A program made the translations under genes and the position numbers. Shown here one piece after another: positions 7,843-15,003 of a stretch of DNA of 44,698 bases. How positions within the stretch are numbered: the first letter of the stretch is position 1; the number at the start of each line of letters is the position of its first letter. Origin of the DNA: JBLHKS01 sp047620505 (GTDB taxonomy: Bacteria > Verrucomicrobiota > Verrucomicrobiia > Verrucomicrobiales > DEV007); assembly GCA_047620505.1 (NCBI GenBank), contig JBLHKS010000039.1:1-44698 (forward strand). The letters run 5' to 3'. The notes beneath the pieces are model-generated. The model was not told the origin of the DNA and did no database searches. It saw only the letters and a program-made list of their open reading frames with translations.

Positions 7843-8688
7843 ATGAAAACTTCACCGATTCAGCGGATTCTCGTCCCTCTTGATGCAACGGAGCACGCCG
7901 AAGCCGCCACTCGGCTCGCCTGCTCGGTGGCCAAGATGCACTCAGCCAAGCTCGAAGGACTCACCGTCGTCGATCTGGAACACCTCGATCCAAAAATGTC
8001 TTTGTTAGACAAGCTGCATTGGCCGGCGGCGCACGAAGAGACGGCAAAGGCGATAGCCAATGCGCGAGAGGCGATGGCGGCGGTTCGCGCGAAGTTTGCC
8101 GAGACTTGCCAAGCCGAGGATGTGCAGCATCACGAGGGGGGCCTGACAGGACTGCCTGCGACCCACATTCTCGAAGTGTCGCCGCTCTACGATCTGATCG
8201 TCATGGGTATGCGGACCTTTTTTCACTTTGAGGGCCACGGCGTCGCGGATTCACTGGCGAAGGTGTTGGCTCACACGGCGACTCCGGTGTTGGCGGCTCC
8301 GAACGGCGAACCTACGCCTATCAAGAATGTGCTTGTGACTTACGATGGCAGCGTCCCGTCTGGGCGCGCGCTTCGGGACTTTGCTTATTTCGCCGAACCG
8401 TTCGATTTCAAAATCACACTGTTCGCGTCCCATGAGTTGGAAGGTCACGCGCGTAATCTGCTGAAGAACGCCGGCAACTGCTTGAAAGCGCATGAGATCA
8501 CGGAATTCGAAACGCGCACGACCAAGAGAGCGCCACTTGAGGCGCTCGAAGAGGAGAACTTGCTTGATGGCGTTGATCTCGTTGTCGCAGGTATCCACTC
8601 GCGTGGTTCGGTCAGGGAGGCGTTCGTCGGTAGCTTCACCAGCGAACTCATCGATCGCGGCGGCACGGCGTTGTTCCTCTCGCACTGA
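7843..8688 (+). CDS. Tandem universal stress protein (two Usp domains)
   Basis: 281 residues from ATG 7843; a GTG two codons earlier is unlikely. Domain 1 (about 5-150) begins IQRILVPLDATEHAEAA and ends with LIVMGMRTFFHF and TATPVLAAP. Domain 2 (about 155-281) begins IKNVLVTYDGSVPSGRAL and ends LVVAGIHSRGSVREAFVGS. The GxxG/GxxS nucleotide-loop region of ATP-binding UspA proteins is only partly kept (VMGMRT in domain 1, VAGIHSRG in domain 2), so ATP binding is uncertain. A close paralogue is encoded at 29302-30138. Usp proteins accumulate under starvation and respiratory stress. It converges on the repeat-protein gene with only a 6-bp gap. Confidence 0.88.
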   Translation: MKTSPIQRILVPLDATEHAEAATRLACSVAKMHSAKLEGLTVVDLEHLDPKMSLLDKLHWPAAHEETAKAIANAREAMAAVRAKFAETCQAEDVQHHEGGLTGLPATHILEVSPLYDLIVMGMRTFFHFEGHGVADSLAKVLAHTATPVLAAPNGEPTPIKNVLVTYDGSVPSGRALRDFAYFAEPFDFKITLFASHELEGHARNLLKNAGNCLKAHEITEFETRTTKRAPLEALEEENLLDGVDLVVAGIHSRGSVREAFVGSFTSELIDRGGTALFLSH

Positions 8689-8694
8689 GTTCCG

Positions 8695-9702
8695 CTAGTC
8701 GTCGTCAACTTGAGGGCGATCATCGTCGTCAACTCGAGGCCGATCATCGCCGTCAACTCGAGGCCGGTCATCGCCGTCACCTCGAGGGCGATCATCGTCG
8801 TCACCTCGGCGGCGGTCATCGTCGTCGCGATATCCTTCTCTTCCCACGAAGCGGTCACGTCTCCGCTCGTCGTCCCAATCTTCGACCCCGCGGAAAATTC
8901 TTCCGCGCTCGTCGTCGTCCCATTCATCCAAGCCTCCAACAAATCGTCTCCGATCATCATCACCCCAGTCGTTCAGTCTGCGGAAGAACCGATTTCGCTC
9001 ATCGTCATCCCAATCTTCAAAGCCTCGAAGATATCGCCGCCGTTCCGCGTCGTCCCACGTTTCTTCGCCGAGGAAAAAGCGTCTGCGCTCGTCATCTTCC
9101 CATTCGTCCATGCGTCGGAAAAAGCCCCTGCGCGCATCATCATCCCAATCGTCCAAACGCCCGAAAAACCACCTGCGCTCATCGCCCTCCCATGCTTCCA
9201 ATCCACGGTCGTACCTGCTCTCGTCTCGGTCCCAGTCGTCCAGTCCGCGGACGAATCTCCGTCGCATATCGTCATCCCACTCTTCCAGTCCTCGAAAGAA
9301 CCGTCTGCGCTCGTCGCCGTTCCATTCCTCGAAGCCACGAAGATAGCGCCTCCGTTCAAGATCGTCCCACGCTTCTTCGCCGCGGAAGAACCGTCTCTGC
9401 TGGTCGTCATCCCATTCTTCCATGCGCGCGAAAAAGCCTCGGCGCTCAACATCGTCCCACCGCTCAAGACGATCGAAAAACCATCCGCGCTCGGCATCCT
9501 CCCATTCTTCCAAGCCGCGATAATATTGTCTCTGATCGTCGTCGCGTTCTGCTTCTCGACTCAGGAAAGGTCGCGGTGGTGGCCGATCATCGTCGTCGAA
9601 ATCACGCTGGGGCACCGAGATCGATGGGACGGCAATGATAGCTGACAGGGCTAAGCCGCCAATGTAGGACACGAAGGGAAGTGTGGGGAGGAGTCTTTTC
9701 AT
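8695..9702 (-). CDS. Exported protein of sixteen 15-residue acidic/arginine/aromatic repeats
   Basis: 335 residues from ATG 9702 (MKRLLPTLPF...), with a hydrophobic signal segment ending near residue 31. From about residue 55 there are 16 copies of a 14-15-residue unit with consensus DDDERRRFFRGLEEW. The Trp is nearly invariant, two aromatic residues sit mid-unit and the ends are acidic. Units 2-7 match units 9-14 one to one, for example RYLRGFEEW/RYLRGFEDW and RGEEAW/LGEETW. So a block of seven units (about 104 residues) was itself duplicated. The last 40 residues are a second repeat of about 9-10 residues (DDRPRVDGD-like). No family is recognised. The unit suggests a helical solenoid or charged fibre in the periplasm or outside the cell, possibly binding metal ions or polyanions. 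Confidence 0.75.
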   Translation of the reverse strand: MKRLLPTLPFVSYIGGLALSAIIAVPSISVPQRDFDDDDRPPPRPFLSREAERDDDQRQYYRGLEEWEDAERGWFFDRLERWDDVERRGFFARMEEWDDDQQRRFFRGEEAWDDLERRRYLRGFEEWNGDERRRFFRGLEEWDDDMRRRFVRGLDDWDRDESRYDRGLEAWEGDERRWFFGRLDDWDDDARRGFFRRMDEWEDDERRRFFLGEETWDDAERRRYLRGFEDWDDDERNRFFRRLNDWGDDDRRRFVGGLDEWDDDERGRIFRGVEDWDDERRRDRFVGREGYRDDDDRRRGDDDDRPRGDGDDRPRVDGDDRPRVDDDDRPQVDDD

Positions 9703-9760
9703 AACATCAGGGGTTGTGGTTGAGTGAGTTCGCTTTTTCAAGACCACCGCATCAGGTTAA

Positions 9761-9982
9761 TCTGGGGCAACTTTCGCAACCTCGAGCGCGTCCCGCAATT
9801 GGGAGGATCCGCAGTTGCAGGGTACGAGAACGGCGTACTTCGGTTTGCCGAAGACAGCTGGCGGTGTTGGAGATTTTTACGCGACCCTCAATGTCGTTCT
9901 GCCCACAGACCTCAGCGAAGAACAGCGCGAGTGTTGGCGAAAACTTTCCGAGATCTCTGAATTCAACCCTCGCGAATCATGA
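9761..9982 (+). pseudogene. 3' stump of a DnaJ/CbpA co-chaperone gene
   Basis: The frame is open from just after TAA 9758-9760 to TGA 9980-9982. Its last 50 or so codons (TAYFGLPKTAGGVGDFYATL, then NVVLPTDLSEEQRECWRKL, ending FNPRES) resemble the very C-terminus of CbpA-type DnaJ proteins: the LRLRGKGLP...GDLYVTVEVVLP strand pair and the final helix. The J domain, G/F linker and most of the substrate-binding domains are missing, and no ATG is present. The stop overlaps the CbpM start (ATGA), the arrangement of an intact cbpA-cbpM operon. This shows that a full gene once stood here and lost its 5' part, probably where the divergent repeat-protein gene now lies. Confidence 0.7.
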
Positions 9983-10326
9983 CACCCGACCGCAATCCAG
10001 CTGACGATGAATGCCGAAGTCTGACCGTGACGGCGGTCCATTCCGTCGGCGGCTTCGACTTGGCCGCCGTCAGCGAACTGAGCGGCCTTCATCAAGAGTT
10101 CATCCTCGAAATCGTCCGCGCGCGGCTCGTCCGCGCCGACGAACCGGCAGAGCCGATCTTTGACGAACACGGTCTCTGCCGACTGCGCCAAATTGCCGAT
10201 CTGCATCATCGCCAGGGCCTGAACTTGCGCACGGTGAAGCTGATCGTCAGACTGCTGGATCAACTGGAGCGGACTGAGCAAGAGCTGCGGGCGCTTCGAG
10301 ATCAGGCCACAGTGGCACCGGATTAA
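9979..10326 (+). CDS. cbpM: CbpM-like chaperone modulator (MerR-like fold)
   Basis: 115 residues. The start overlaps the stop of the DnaJ/CbpA stump by 4 bp. Residues about 18-45 form a helix-turn-helix-like MerR segment (LAAVSELSGLHQEFILEIVR), followed by FDEHGLCRLRQIADLHHRQGLN and a C-terminal helix LIVRLLDQLERTEQELRALR. This pattern and length fit CbpM, which binds the J domain of CbpA and blocks its action with DnaK. As its cognate CbpA is reduced to a stump, CbpM here is orphaned unless another CbpA exists elsewhere. It converges on the PAS kinase gene. Confidence 0.75.
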   Translation: MTPDRNPADDECRSLTVTAVHSVGGFDLAAVSELSGLHQEFILEIVRARLVRADEPAEPIFDEHGLCRLRQIADLHHRQGLNLRTVKLIVRLLDQLERTEQELRALRDQATVAPD

Positions 10327-10334
10327 CTCGCGTT

Positions 10335-12677
10335 TTATTCTATGGGAGCCTCACAGATCACCTTCGTCCCACTTCCGGAGCCGGACTCGATCGTCAAGGA
10401 GCCGCCAATGGCGCGGGCTCGATATTCCATGGTGTGCAATCCGATCCCCGAGTCCCGCCGGCCCAGCAGCTGCTGGGGATCGAAACCGGCGCCGTCGTCG
10501 GAGATCGTCAGAATGAAGAAGCCGTCCCGTTTGTCGAGACTGATCACGACCTTCGTGCCGCCGCTGTGATTGACGGCGTTGCGCGCCGCTTCCTGCGCGA
10601 TTCGGTAGAGATGGTTAGCAAAATTGGTATCTGAAACTTCAAAGGCTCCGTGGGGAGCGACAAACCGGCACTGGAGTTCTGAGGTCGACTGCGTTCGTTC
10701 TGCTAACATTGCGAGTGAGCCGAATAGCGCCCCGGGTTCATCCACGACCGGGTGAAGCCCATGAGAGAGCAGTCGGGCGTGGGTGATCGCCTCGCGAAGT
10801 TGATCGGCGATCTGGTCGAAATCGGTGGGATCGACCGAGTTTCCGCTGCCGGTTTTTCGTTTCACAGCCGCCACGAGCATGCCGGTTCCGGCGAGCATCG
10901 AGCCAAGTCCGTCGTGCAAATCGAGTGCGATCCGATGCTTTTCATCCTCAGCCGCCTTGTAGACTTCCTGTTCCAATCGCAAGCGCTCGGTCACGTCGGT
11001 CCCGGCGCACAACAGACCGGCGGTCAGATTTCCGTCGACATCCGACAGGGGCGCGTCAAACCATTCGATTTGCAACTCCTCGCCTTCCTTGGTCACGATC
11101 GAGCTGATGTTCCCGCGAGTCGGGTCTCCATCAATCGCTCCCTGAAACCGGTTGCGAGTCCGTTCGCGATCGCGCTCGGGCAGAAATGTGTCAACGAAGT
11201 CGAGGCCCTTGACTTCGTTGAGCGTCCTCCCGGAAAGCTGCTCGAAAGCGCGGTTGAAACGGATGATCCGGCCTTGCGCATCCAGCACCAGAATAATGCT
11301 CTGGACGGTCTCAATCAGACTTTCGCTGAATTCGTGTTCGCGCCGGAACGCCTCCCGTGCCGTCGCACGCACGGTGATGTCGCGGATGATGCCGGTGTAG
11401 AACCCAAGATGGTCGACTTCGCTGACGGCGAGGTCAGCTGGGAAGGTAGAGCCGTCCAATCGTCGACCGATGACTTCGCGCCCGATGCCGATGATCCGGG
11501 CCTCGCCAGTTTCGTGGTAGCGCGCGAGGTAACCGTCATGCTCTTCGCGGAAAGGCGAAGGCATGAGGACGCTCACGTTCTGTCCCAGCAACTGCTGAGT
11601 GGAGTAGCCGAAGATCCGCTCGGTGGCCGGGTTGACGCCAGCGATGATTCCTTTGCGGTCGATCGTGATGATCGCGTCGACTGCCGCGTTCAAAATCGCT
11701 CGAGTGCGTTCCTCGCCATCCCGTCGCGCCTGCTCCGTCTGCTTTAGAATGGTGATGTCGCGATAGATCGAAACGAAATTCGTGCGGCGATCCTCAGCAT
11801 CGTAGAGCGGGGTGATAAACACTTCAGAGTCGTAGCGCGTCCCGTCTTTACGATAGTTGACGATCTCGAATGTGGCCGGACTCCCCGCGTGGAGCACCTG
11901 ATTGACTCGATCAAGTGTCTTGCGATCCGTTCCCTCGCCTTCAAGAATCCGCGGCGTCTGGCCGATCAGTTCGTCGGCCCGATAGCCGGTGATGCGAGTC
12001 ATCGCCTCGTTCGCGAAGACGATTTTCGGTTCGGGCCAGTCCACATCGTCGCCGGTGATGAGGACTCCCTCGCCAAGATTCGAAACGGCGGTGGCCAGAA
12101 AAGTAAGCTGCGCTTCTGCCTGCTTGCGCTCAGAAATATCGGAAAGGGTGACGCGCACTTCGTCTGCGCTCTCGATATCGAGAGCGACGATGTCCAATCG
12201 CGCATCGAGAGCCGCGGCGTCGGGACGAGTCATCTTCAATTCGCATAGTGTTCTGCTCTCCGAGGCCAAGGCTTCAGCCCAGCTCAAATACAAAGTGTCT
12301 TGCGAGTCGAAAGCGACAAAATCCGAAAGTTGCCGGCCGATCAGCGAGGTGCGGTCCTTTGCCAGAATGGTCGCGGCAGTCATATTCGCCTCGCGAATCA
12401 TCCCATCCCCGCCACACACGAAATAACCAACTGGCGAATACTTGTAGAGGTTTGTGTAGCGGTCTTGGGCTTCGACCAGTTCCACTTGAGTTCGCCGCAG
12501 TTCATCATTTTGCAGCTCCAGTTCAATCTGATGAACCTGCAATTCGTGCACGACCCGCTGCACATCTTCGGGGGCCATGTCGGCGATGTCGTCCGGCGTC
12601 GCGCCCAGCAGCTGCTCGGCCCGCTCTCGGATCGACTGCGACGATTCAGTCTCGTCGGGTTGGTTTGGATCCGGCAT
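10335..12677 (-). CDS. Cytoplasmic four-PAS sensor histidine kinase (HisKA_3 type)
   Basis: 780 residues without signal peptide or membrane span. An N-terminal coiled segment (35-75) is followed by PAS domains at about 75-185, 190-310, 325-435 and 450-565, then HisKA_3 (phospho-His about His588 in LDLHDGLG) and an HATPase domain ending GIGLHTMEYRARAIGGS. PAS3 is very like the FixL sensor PAS (LMPSPFREEHDGYLARYHE, RIIGIGREV). However, the residue aligned with the FixL proximal heme histidine is Arg394, so heme binding is doubtful. HisKA_3 kinases usually pair with NarL-type regulators; none is encoded in the window. It is followed on the same strand by nothing but the convergent cbpM, and preceded by a related REC-kinase hybrid. 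Confidence 0.9.
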   Translation of the reverse strand: MPDPNQPDETESSQSIRERAEQLLGATPDDIADMAPEDVQRVVHELQVHQIELELQNDELRRTQVELVEAQDRYTNLYKYSPVGYFVCGGDGMIREANMTAATILAKDRTSLIGRQLSDFVAFDSQDTLYLSWAEALASESRTLCELKMTRPDAAALDARLDIVALDIESADEVRVTLSDISERKQAEAQLTFLATAVSNLGEGVLITGDDVDWPEPKIVFANEAMTRITGYRADELIGQTPRILEGEGTDRKTLDRVNQVLHAGSPATFEIVNYRKDGTRYDSEVFITPLYDAEDRRTNFVSIYRDITILKQTEQARRDGEERTRAILNAAVDAIITIDRKGIIAGVNPATERIFGYSTQQLLGQNVSVLMPSPFREEHDGYLARYHETGEARIIGIGREVIGRRLDGSTFPADLAVSEVDHLGFYTGIIRDITVRATAREAFRREHEFSESLIETVQSIILVLDAQGRIIRFNRAFEQLSGRTLNEVKGLDFVDTFLPERDRERTRNRFQGAIDGDPTRGNISSIVTKEGEELQIEWFDAPLSDVDGNLTAGLLCAGTDVTERLRLEQEVYKAAEDEKHRIALDLHDGLGSMLAGTGMLVAAVKRKTGSGNSVDPTDFDQIADQLREAITHARLLSHGLHPVVDEPGALFGSLAMLAERTQSTSELQCRFVAPHGAFEVSDTNFANHLYRIAQEAARNAVNHSGGTKVVISLDKRDGFFILTISDDGAGFDPQQLLGRRDSGIGLHTMEYRARAIGGSLTIESGSGSGTKVICEAPIE

Positions 12678-12832
12678 GATTGGAGCCTCGCGAAATTCGC
12701 CGGGCCACGAGGCAACCCGGTTATGCCGGTGTGCCGAATGCGGGGCGTGAAAGAAGACTTGCCAGACAAGGTCACTTCCGAGCGCCGCGCTCTGCAGTCA
12801 CTGCCGAAGCCCGCGCGAATTTTGGCCGGTTC

Positions 12833-13885
12833 TCAAATTGCAGCGTCAGAACACGGAGCCTGACAAATCACCCGCGTTCCCTCGCCCGGTTTCGATTCAA
12901 TCCGGAGGGTCCCGTGAATGGCGCGGGCGCGGTATTCCATGGTGTGAAGGCCGATGCCGCGATCTTCCGGGAGTTGCGCCGGGTCGAAGCCGTTGCCGTC
13001 GTCGTTGATCTCGAGAATCAGATGCTGACCCGTCGTTTCGAGCCGGATGACCACGGTTTTGGCGAGACCGTGACGGATCGCGTTGTTCGCGGCCTCCTGC
13101 GAGATCCGAAAAAGGTGGTTGGCGACGATCGGATCGTGGAGCTCGACCGGGCGGCGACAGACGAACTGGCAGTCAGCTTTCCCGCCAGCGCTGAGAGTCT
13201 GGGTCAAATCCTTCAGCGCATGCATCAGGCCTCCCGGCTCAGGGCCAATGGGATGGAGGCCACGGGCCAGCATTCGAGCTTGGCGAATCGTATCACTCAG
13301 CAGCTGCTGGATTTTTCCGGCAAGCTCAGCGTCTTCGGCAGCGCCGTCTTTCTTCATCAAGCCGTCCTGAAGGACCTTGGCGAGCATGTTGATCCCACCC
13401 AGCGCGGCGCCAACGCCATCGTGGAGTTCCATCGCGATCCGGTGCTTTTCCTCTTCGGCCGCGTTGAGCACCTCGCGCTCCAACCGCTGAACCGTCGCCC
13501 GTGCGATTCGGTGTTCCGAAATGCGCGTCAGGCGCGTCTTGAGCACGTCCGGATTAACCGGCTTGATCAGGTAGTCTTCCACGTTTTCCCGGAGAGCGGC
13601 GATCGTGCCATCGAGATCCGAGTAACCGGTCGCGATGATGATGGCGATGTCAGGATCGCGATCGCGGAACTGTTGGAGATAATCGTCAATCACGCCGTCT
13701 GGCAGCCTGCGGTCGAGGATCACAGCCAGAAACCGATCCCAATCGTCTCGGGCCAGAGCTTCCTGGATCGCGCCGGACGAGTCCGTCTCGTAGCCCTGCA
13801 TCTTGAGAAGGCGCGAGAGGCTGGAAACGGTGTCAGGATCGTCATCGACGATCAAGATGGATTGGCGAACCGGAGGGCTGTCCAT
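12833..13885 (-). CDS. Response-regulator receiver fused to a HisKA_3 histidine kinase
   Basis: 350 residues. The receiver domain (8-125) has the acidic pocket DDD14-16, phospho-acceptor Asp58 (ILDRRLPDG), Thr86-Gly87 and Lys108 (IKP). A helix (126-145) leads to HisKA_3 with His155 (EKHRIAMELHDGVG) and an HATPase domain (about 245-345) with NDDGNGF and GIGLHTMEYRARAIHG. A receiver at the N-terminus of a kinase with no sensor domain suggests that it is an intermediate relay: phosphorylation of the receiver by another kinase would set the kinase output. The kinase core closely resembles that of the neighbouring four-PAS kinase (155-bp gap, same strand), so they may form one cascade. Confidence 0.88.
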   Translation of the reverse strand: MDSPPVRQSILIVDDDPDTVSSLSRLLKMQGYETDSSGAIQEALARDDWDRFLAVILDRRLPDGVIDDYLQQFRDRDPDIAIIIATGYSDLDGTIAALRENVEDYLIKPVNPDVLKTRLTRISEHRIARATVQRLEREVLNAAEEEKHRIAMELHDGVGAALGGINMLAKVLQDGLMKKDGAAEDAELAGKIQQLLSDTIRQARMLARGLHPIGPEPGGLMHALKDLTQTLSAGGKADCQFVCRRPVELHDPIVANHLFRISQEAANNAIRHGLAKTVVIRLETTGQHLILEINDDGNGFDPAQLPEDRGIGLHTMEYRARAIHGTLRIESKPGEGTRVICQAPCSDAAI

Positions 13886-13959
13886 GGGTTGGTTTTATCA
13901 GCAGTTGACGGAGATTCAAAACCTTGGATCGGCTTTGAACCCATGCTAGCATCATCTGG

Positions 13960-14964
13960 ATGAATTTAACAAGAAACCAGCTGCTGCTCGGGCTGGCCGT
14001 GCTGACGATGGTCACTCTGGCGATTCAGGTTTCCGGTCGACTCTGGCGCGAGCCTCCACCCCCGCCGCTGATGGTGGGTACAAATTTGTGGTTAGGATAT
14101 GAGCCGCTCCACTTGGCGCGCGAGCTGGATTTCTTTGAGAAGGAAGACGTTCGACTCGTCGACTATTCCTCAGCCACACAGGTGATTCAGGCGTTCCGAA
14201 ACAAGGGCATTCAAGCCGCAGCGCTGACGTTGGACGAAGTTCTCTTGCTGCGGGAGACCGGGATCGACGTGACGATCATTTTGGCAAACGACATCTCCGA
14301 CGGCGGCGATGTCGTCCTCGGCAGACCCGGGATCACCTCGTTGGATCAGCTGAAGGGGAAGAGCGTGGGGGTCGAAACATCGGCGCTTGGCGCCTACGTG
14401 TTGGCGCGCGCCCTGCAATCGGTAAACCTAAAACAGGGGGACGTAAGAGTCGTCCCTTTGGAGGTCGATGAGCACGAATCGGCGTTTGAAAGTGGCGAGC
14501 TGGACGCCGTGGTGACGTTTGAACCCGTTCGAAGCAAACTGCTGGAAGGCGGCGCTTCTCTACTTTTCGACAGCAGTCAAATTCCGGGCGAAATCGTCGA
14601 TGTCGTCGTCGTTCGGCGGGAGCTTCTGATGGAGCGAGAGGGTCAATTGATCACGTTGCTCCGCGGTTGGTACCGTGCGCTGGAATATCTTGAGCAGAAG
14701 CCGGACGATGCCTGCGAGAAAATGGCGAAGCGTCTGGGAATCTCGCCGGACGAAGTCCTCAAAGGGTACGAGGGGCTGCATCTGCCCGATCAAAAGGAAA
14801 CGGCGAAAATGTTGCGCGGCGACCCCGCCCCGCTAACCGAAACGGCCCGCAAGTTGGCTGCGGTGATGAAAGAAGCGGGCCTGATGCTTGCCGAGCCCGA
14901 GCTGGATGATCTCACCGCCCCCGGGCCCTTGCTCAAGCTTGGTTCCGCTGATGATAATGAGTAG
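13960..14964 (+). CDS. Membrane-anchored NMT1/SsuA-type substrate-binding protein
   Basis: 334 residues. Residues 5-27 are a hydrophobic anchor or signal without a lipobox Cys. The mature part starts LMVGTNLWLGYEPLHLARE, the start typical of NMT1/THI5/SsuA-like periplasmic binding proteins. Later come DEVLLLRETGIDVTII, SLDQLKGKSVGVETSALGAY and LDAVVTFEPVRSKL, all usual ligand-cleft regions. No ABC permease or ATPase gene is nearby. Instead the next gene is a membrane histidine kinase whose original ATG (14957) overlaps this gene's stop (TAG 14962-14964). I infer a sensory role, presenting a small ligand to the kinase. The ligand is unknown. Confidence 0.82.
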   Translation: MNLTRNQLLLGLAVLTMVTLAIQVSGRLWREPPPPPLMVGTNLWLGYEPLHLARELDFFEKEDVRLVDYSSATQVIQAFRNKGIQAAALTLDEVLLLRETGIDVTIILANDISDGGDVVLGRPGITSLDQLKGKSVGVETSALGAYVLARALQSVNLKQGDVRVVPLEVDEHESAFESGELDAVVTFEPVRSKLLEGGASLLFDSSQIPGEIVDVVVVRRELLMEREGQLITLLRGWYRALEYLEQKPDDACEKMAKRLGISPDEVLKGYEGLHLPDQKETAKMLRGDPAPLTETARKLAAVMKEAGLMLAEPELDDLTAPGPLLKLGSADDNE

Positions 14965-14965
14965 G

Positions 14966-14975
14966 TTCGCTTCGC
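14966..14975 (+). repeat. 5-bp tandem duplication TTCGC-TTCGC that frameshifts the kinase start
   Basis: TTCGC occurs twice in tandem (14966-14970 and 14971-14975), 9 bp after ATG 14957. With one copy removed, translation from ATG 14957 reads MSRFALPLALILFIMIAGV, a complete first transmembrane helix leading in frame into the kinase. With both copies it meets a TGA after 11 codons. The ATG-TAG overlap with the preceding gene is the usual coupled arrangement, which supports this as the ancestral start. Confidence 0.65.
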
Positions 14976-15003
14976 CCTTCCTCTCGCCCTGATCCTGTTC
15001 ATC

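Noticed and set aside
8710..8830. Regularly repeated CGTCGT/GAGG units that look like a CRISPR or minisatellite
   Set aside because: They are the coding repeats of the C-terminal D/R/P tail of the exported protein, with no spacers and no cas genes nearby.
8710..9645. 311-codon open frame on the plus strand opposite the repeat protein
   Set aside because: It mirrors the repeat gene: codons for Asp, Glu and Arg read backwards give Val, Ile, Ser and Pro without stops. It lacks a signal peptide or family, and the minus-strand protein has a proper signal peptide and coherent repeats.
13978..13990. CCAGCTGCTGCTCG near the start of the binding-protein gene as a further copy of the palindrome
   Set aside because: More than one mismatch and no palindromic centre in the right place; left out of the count, as were 22573, 26011, 31356, 35524 and 36577.
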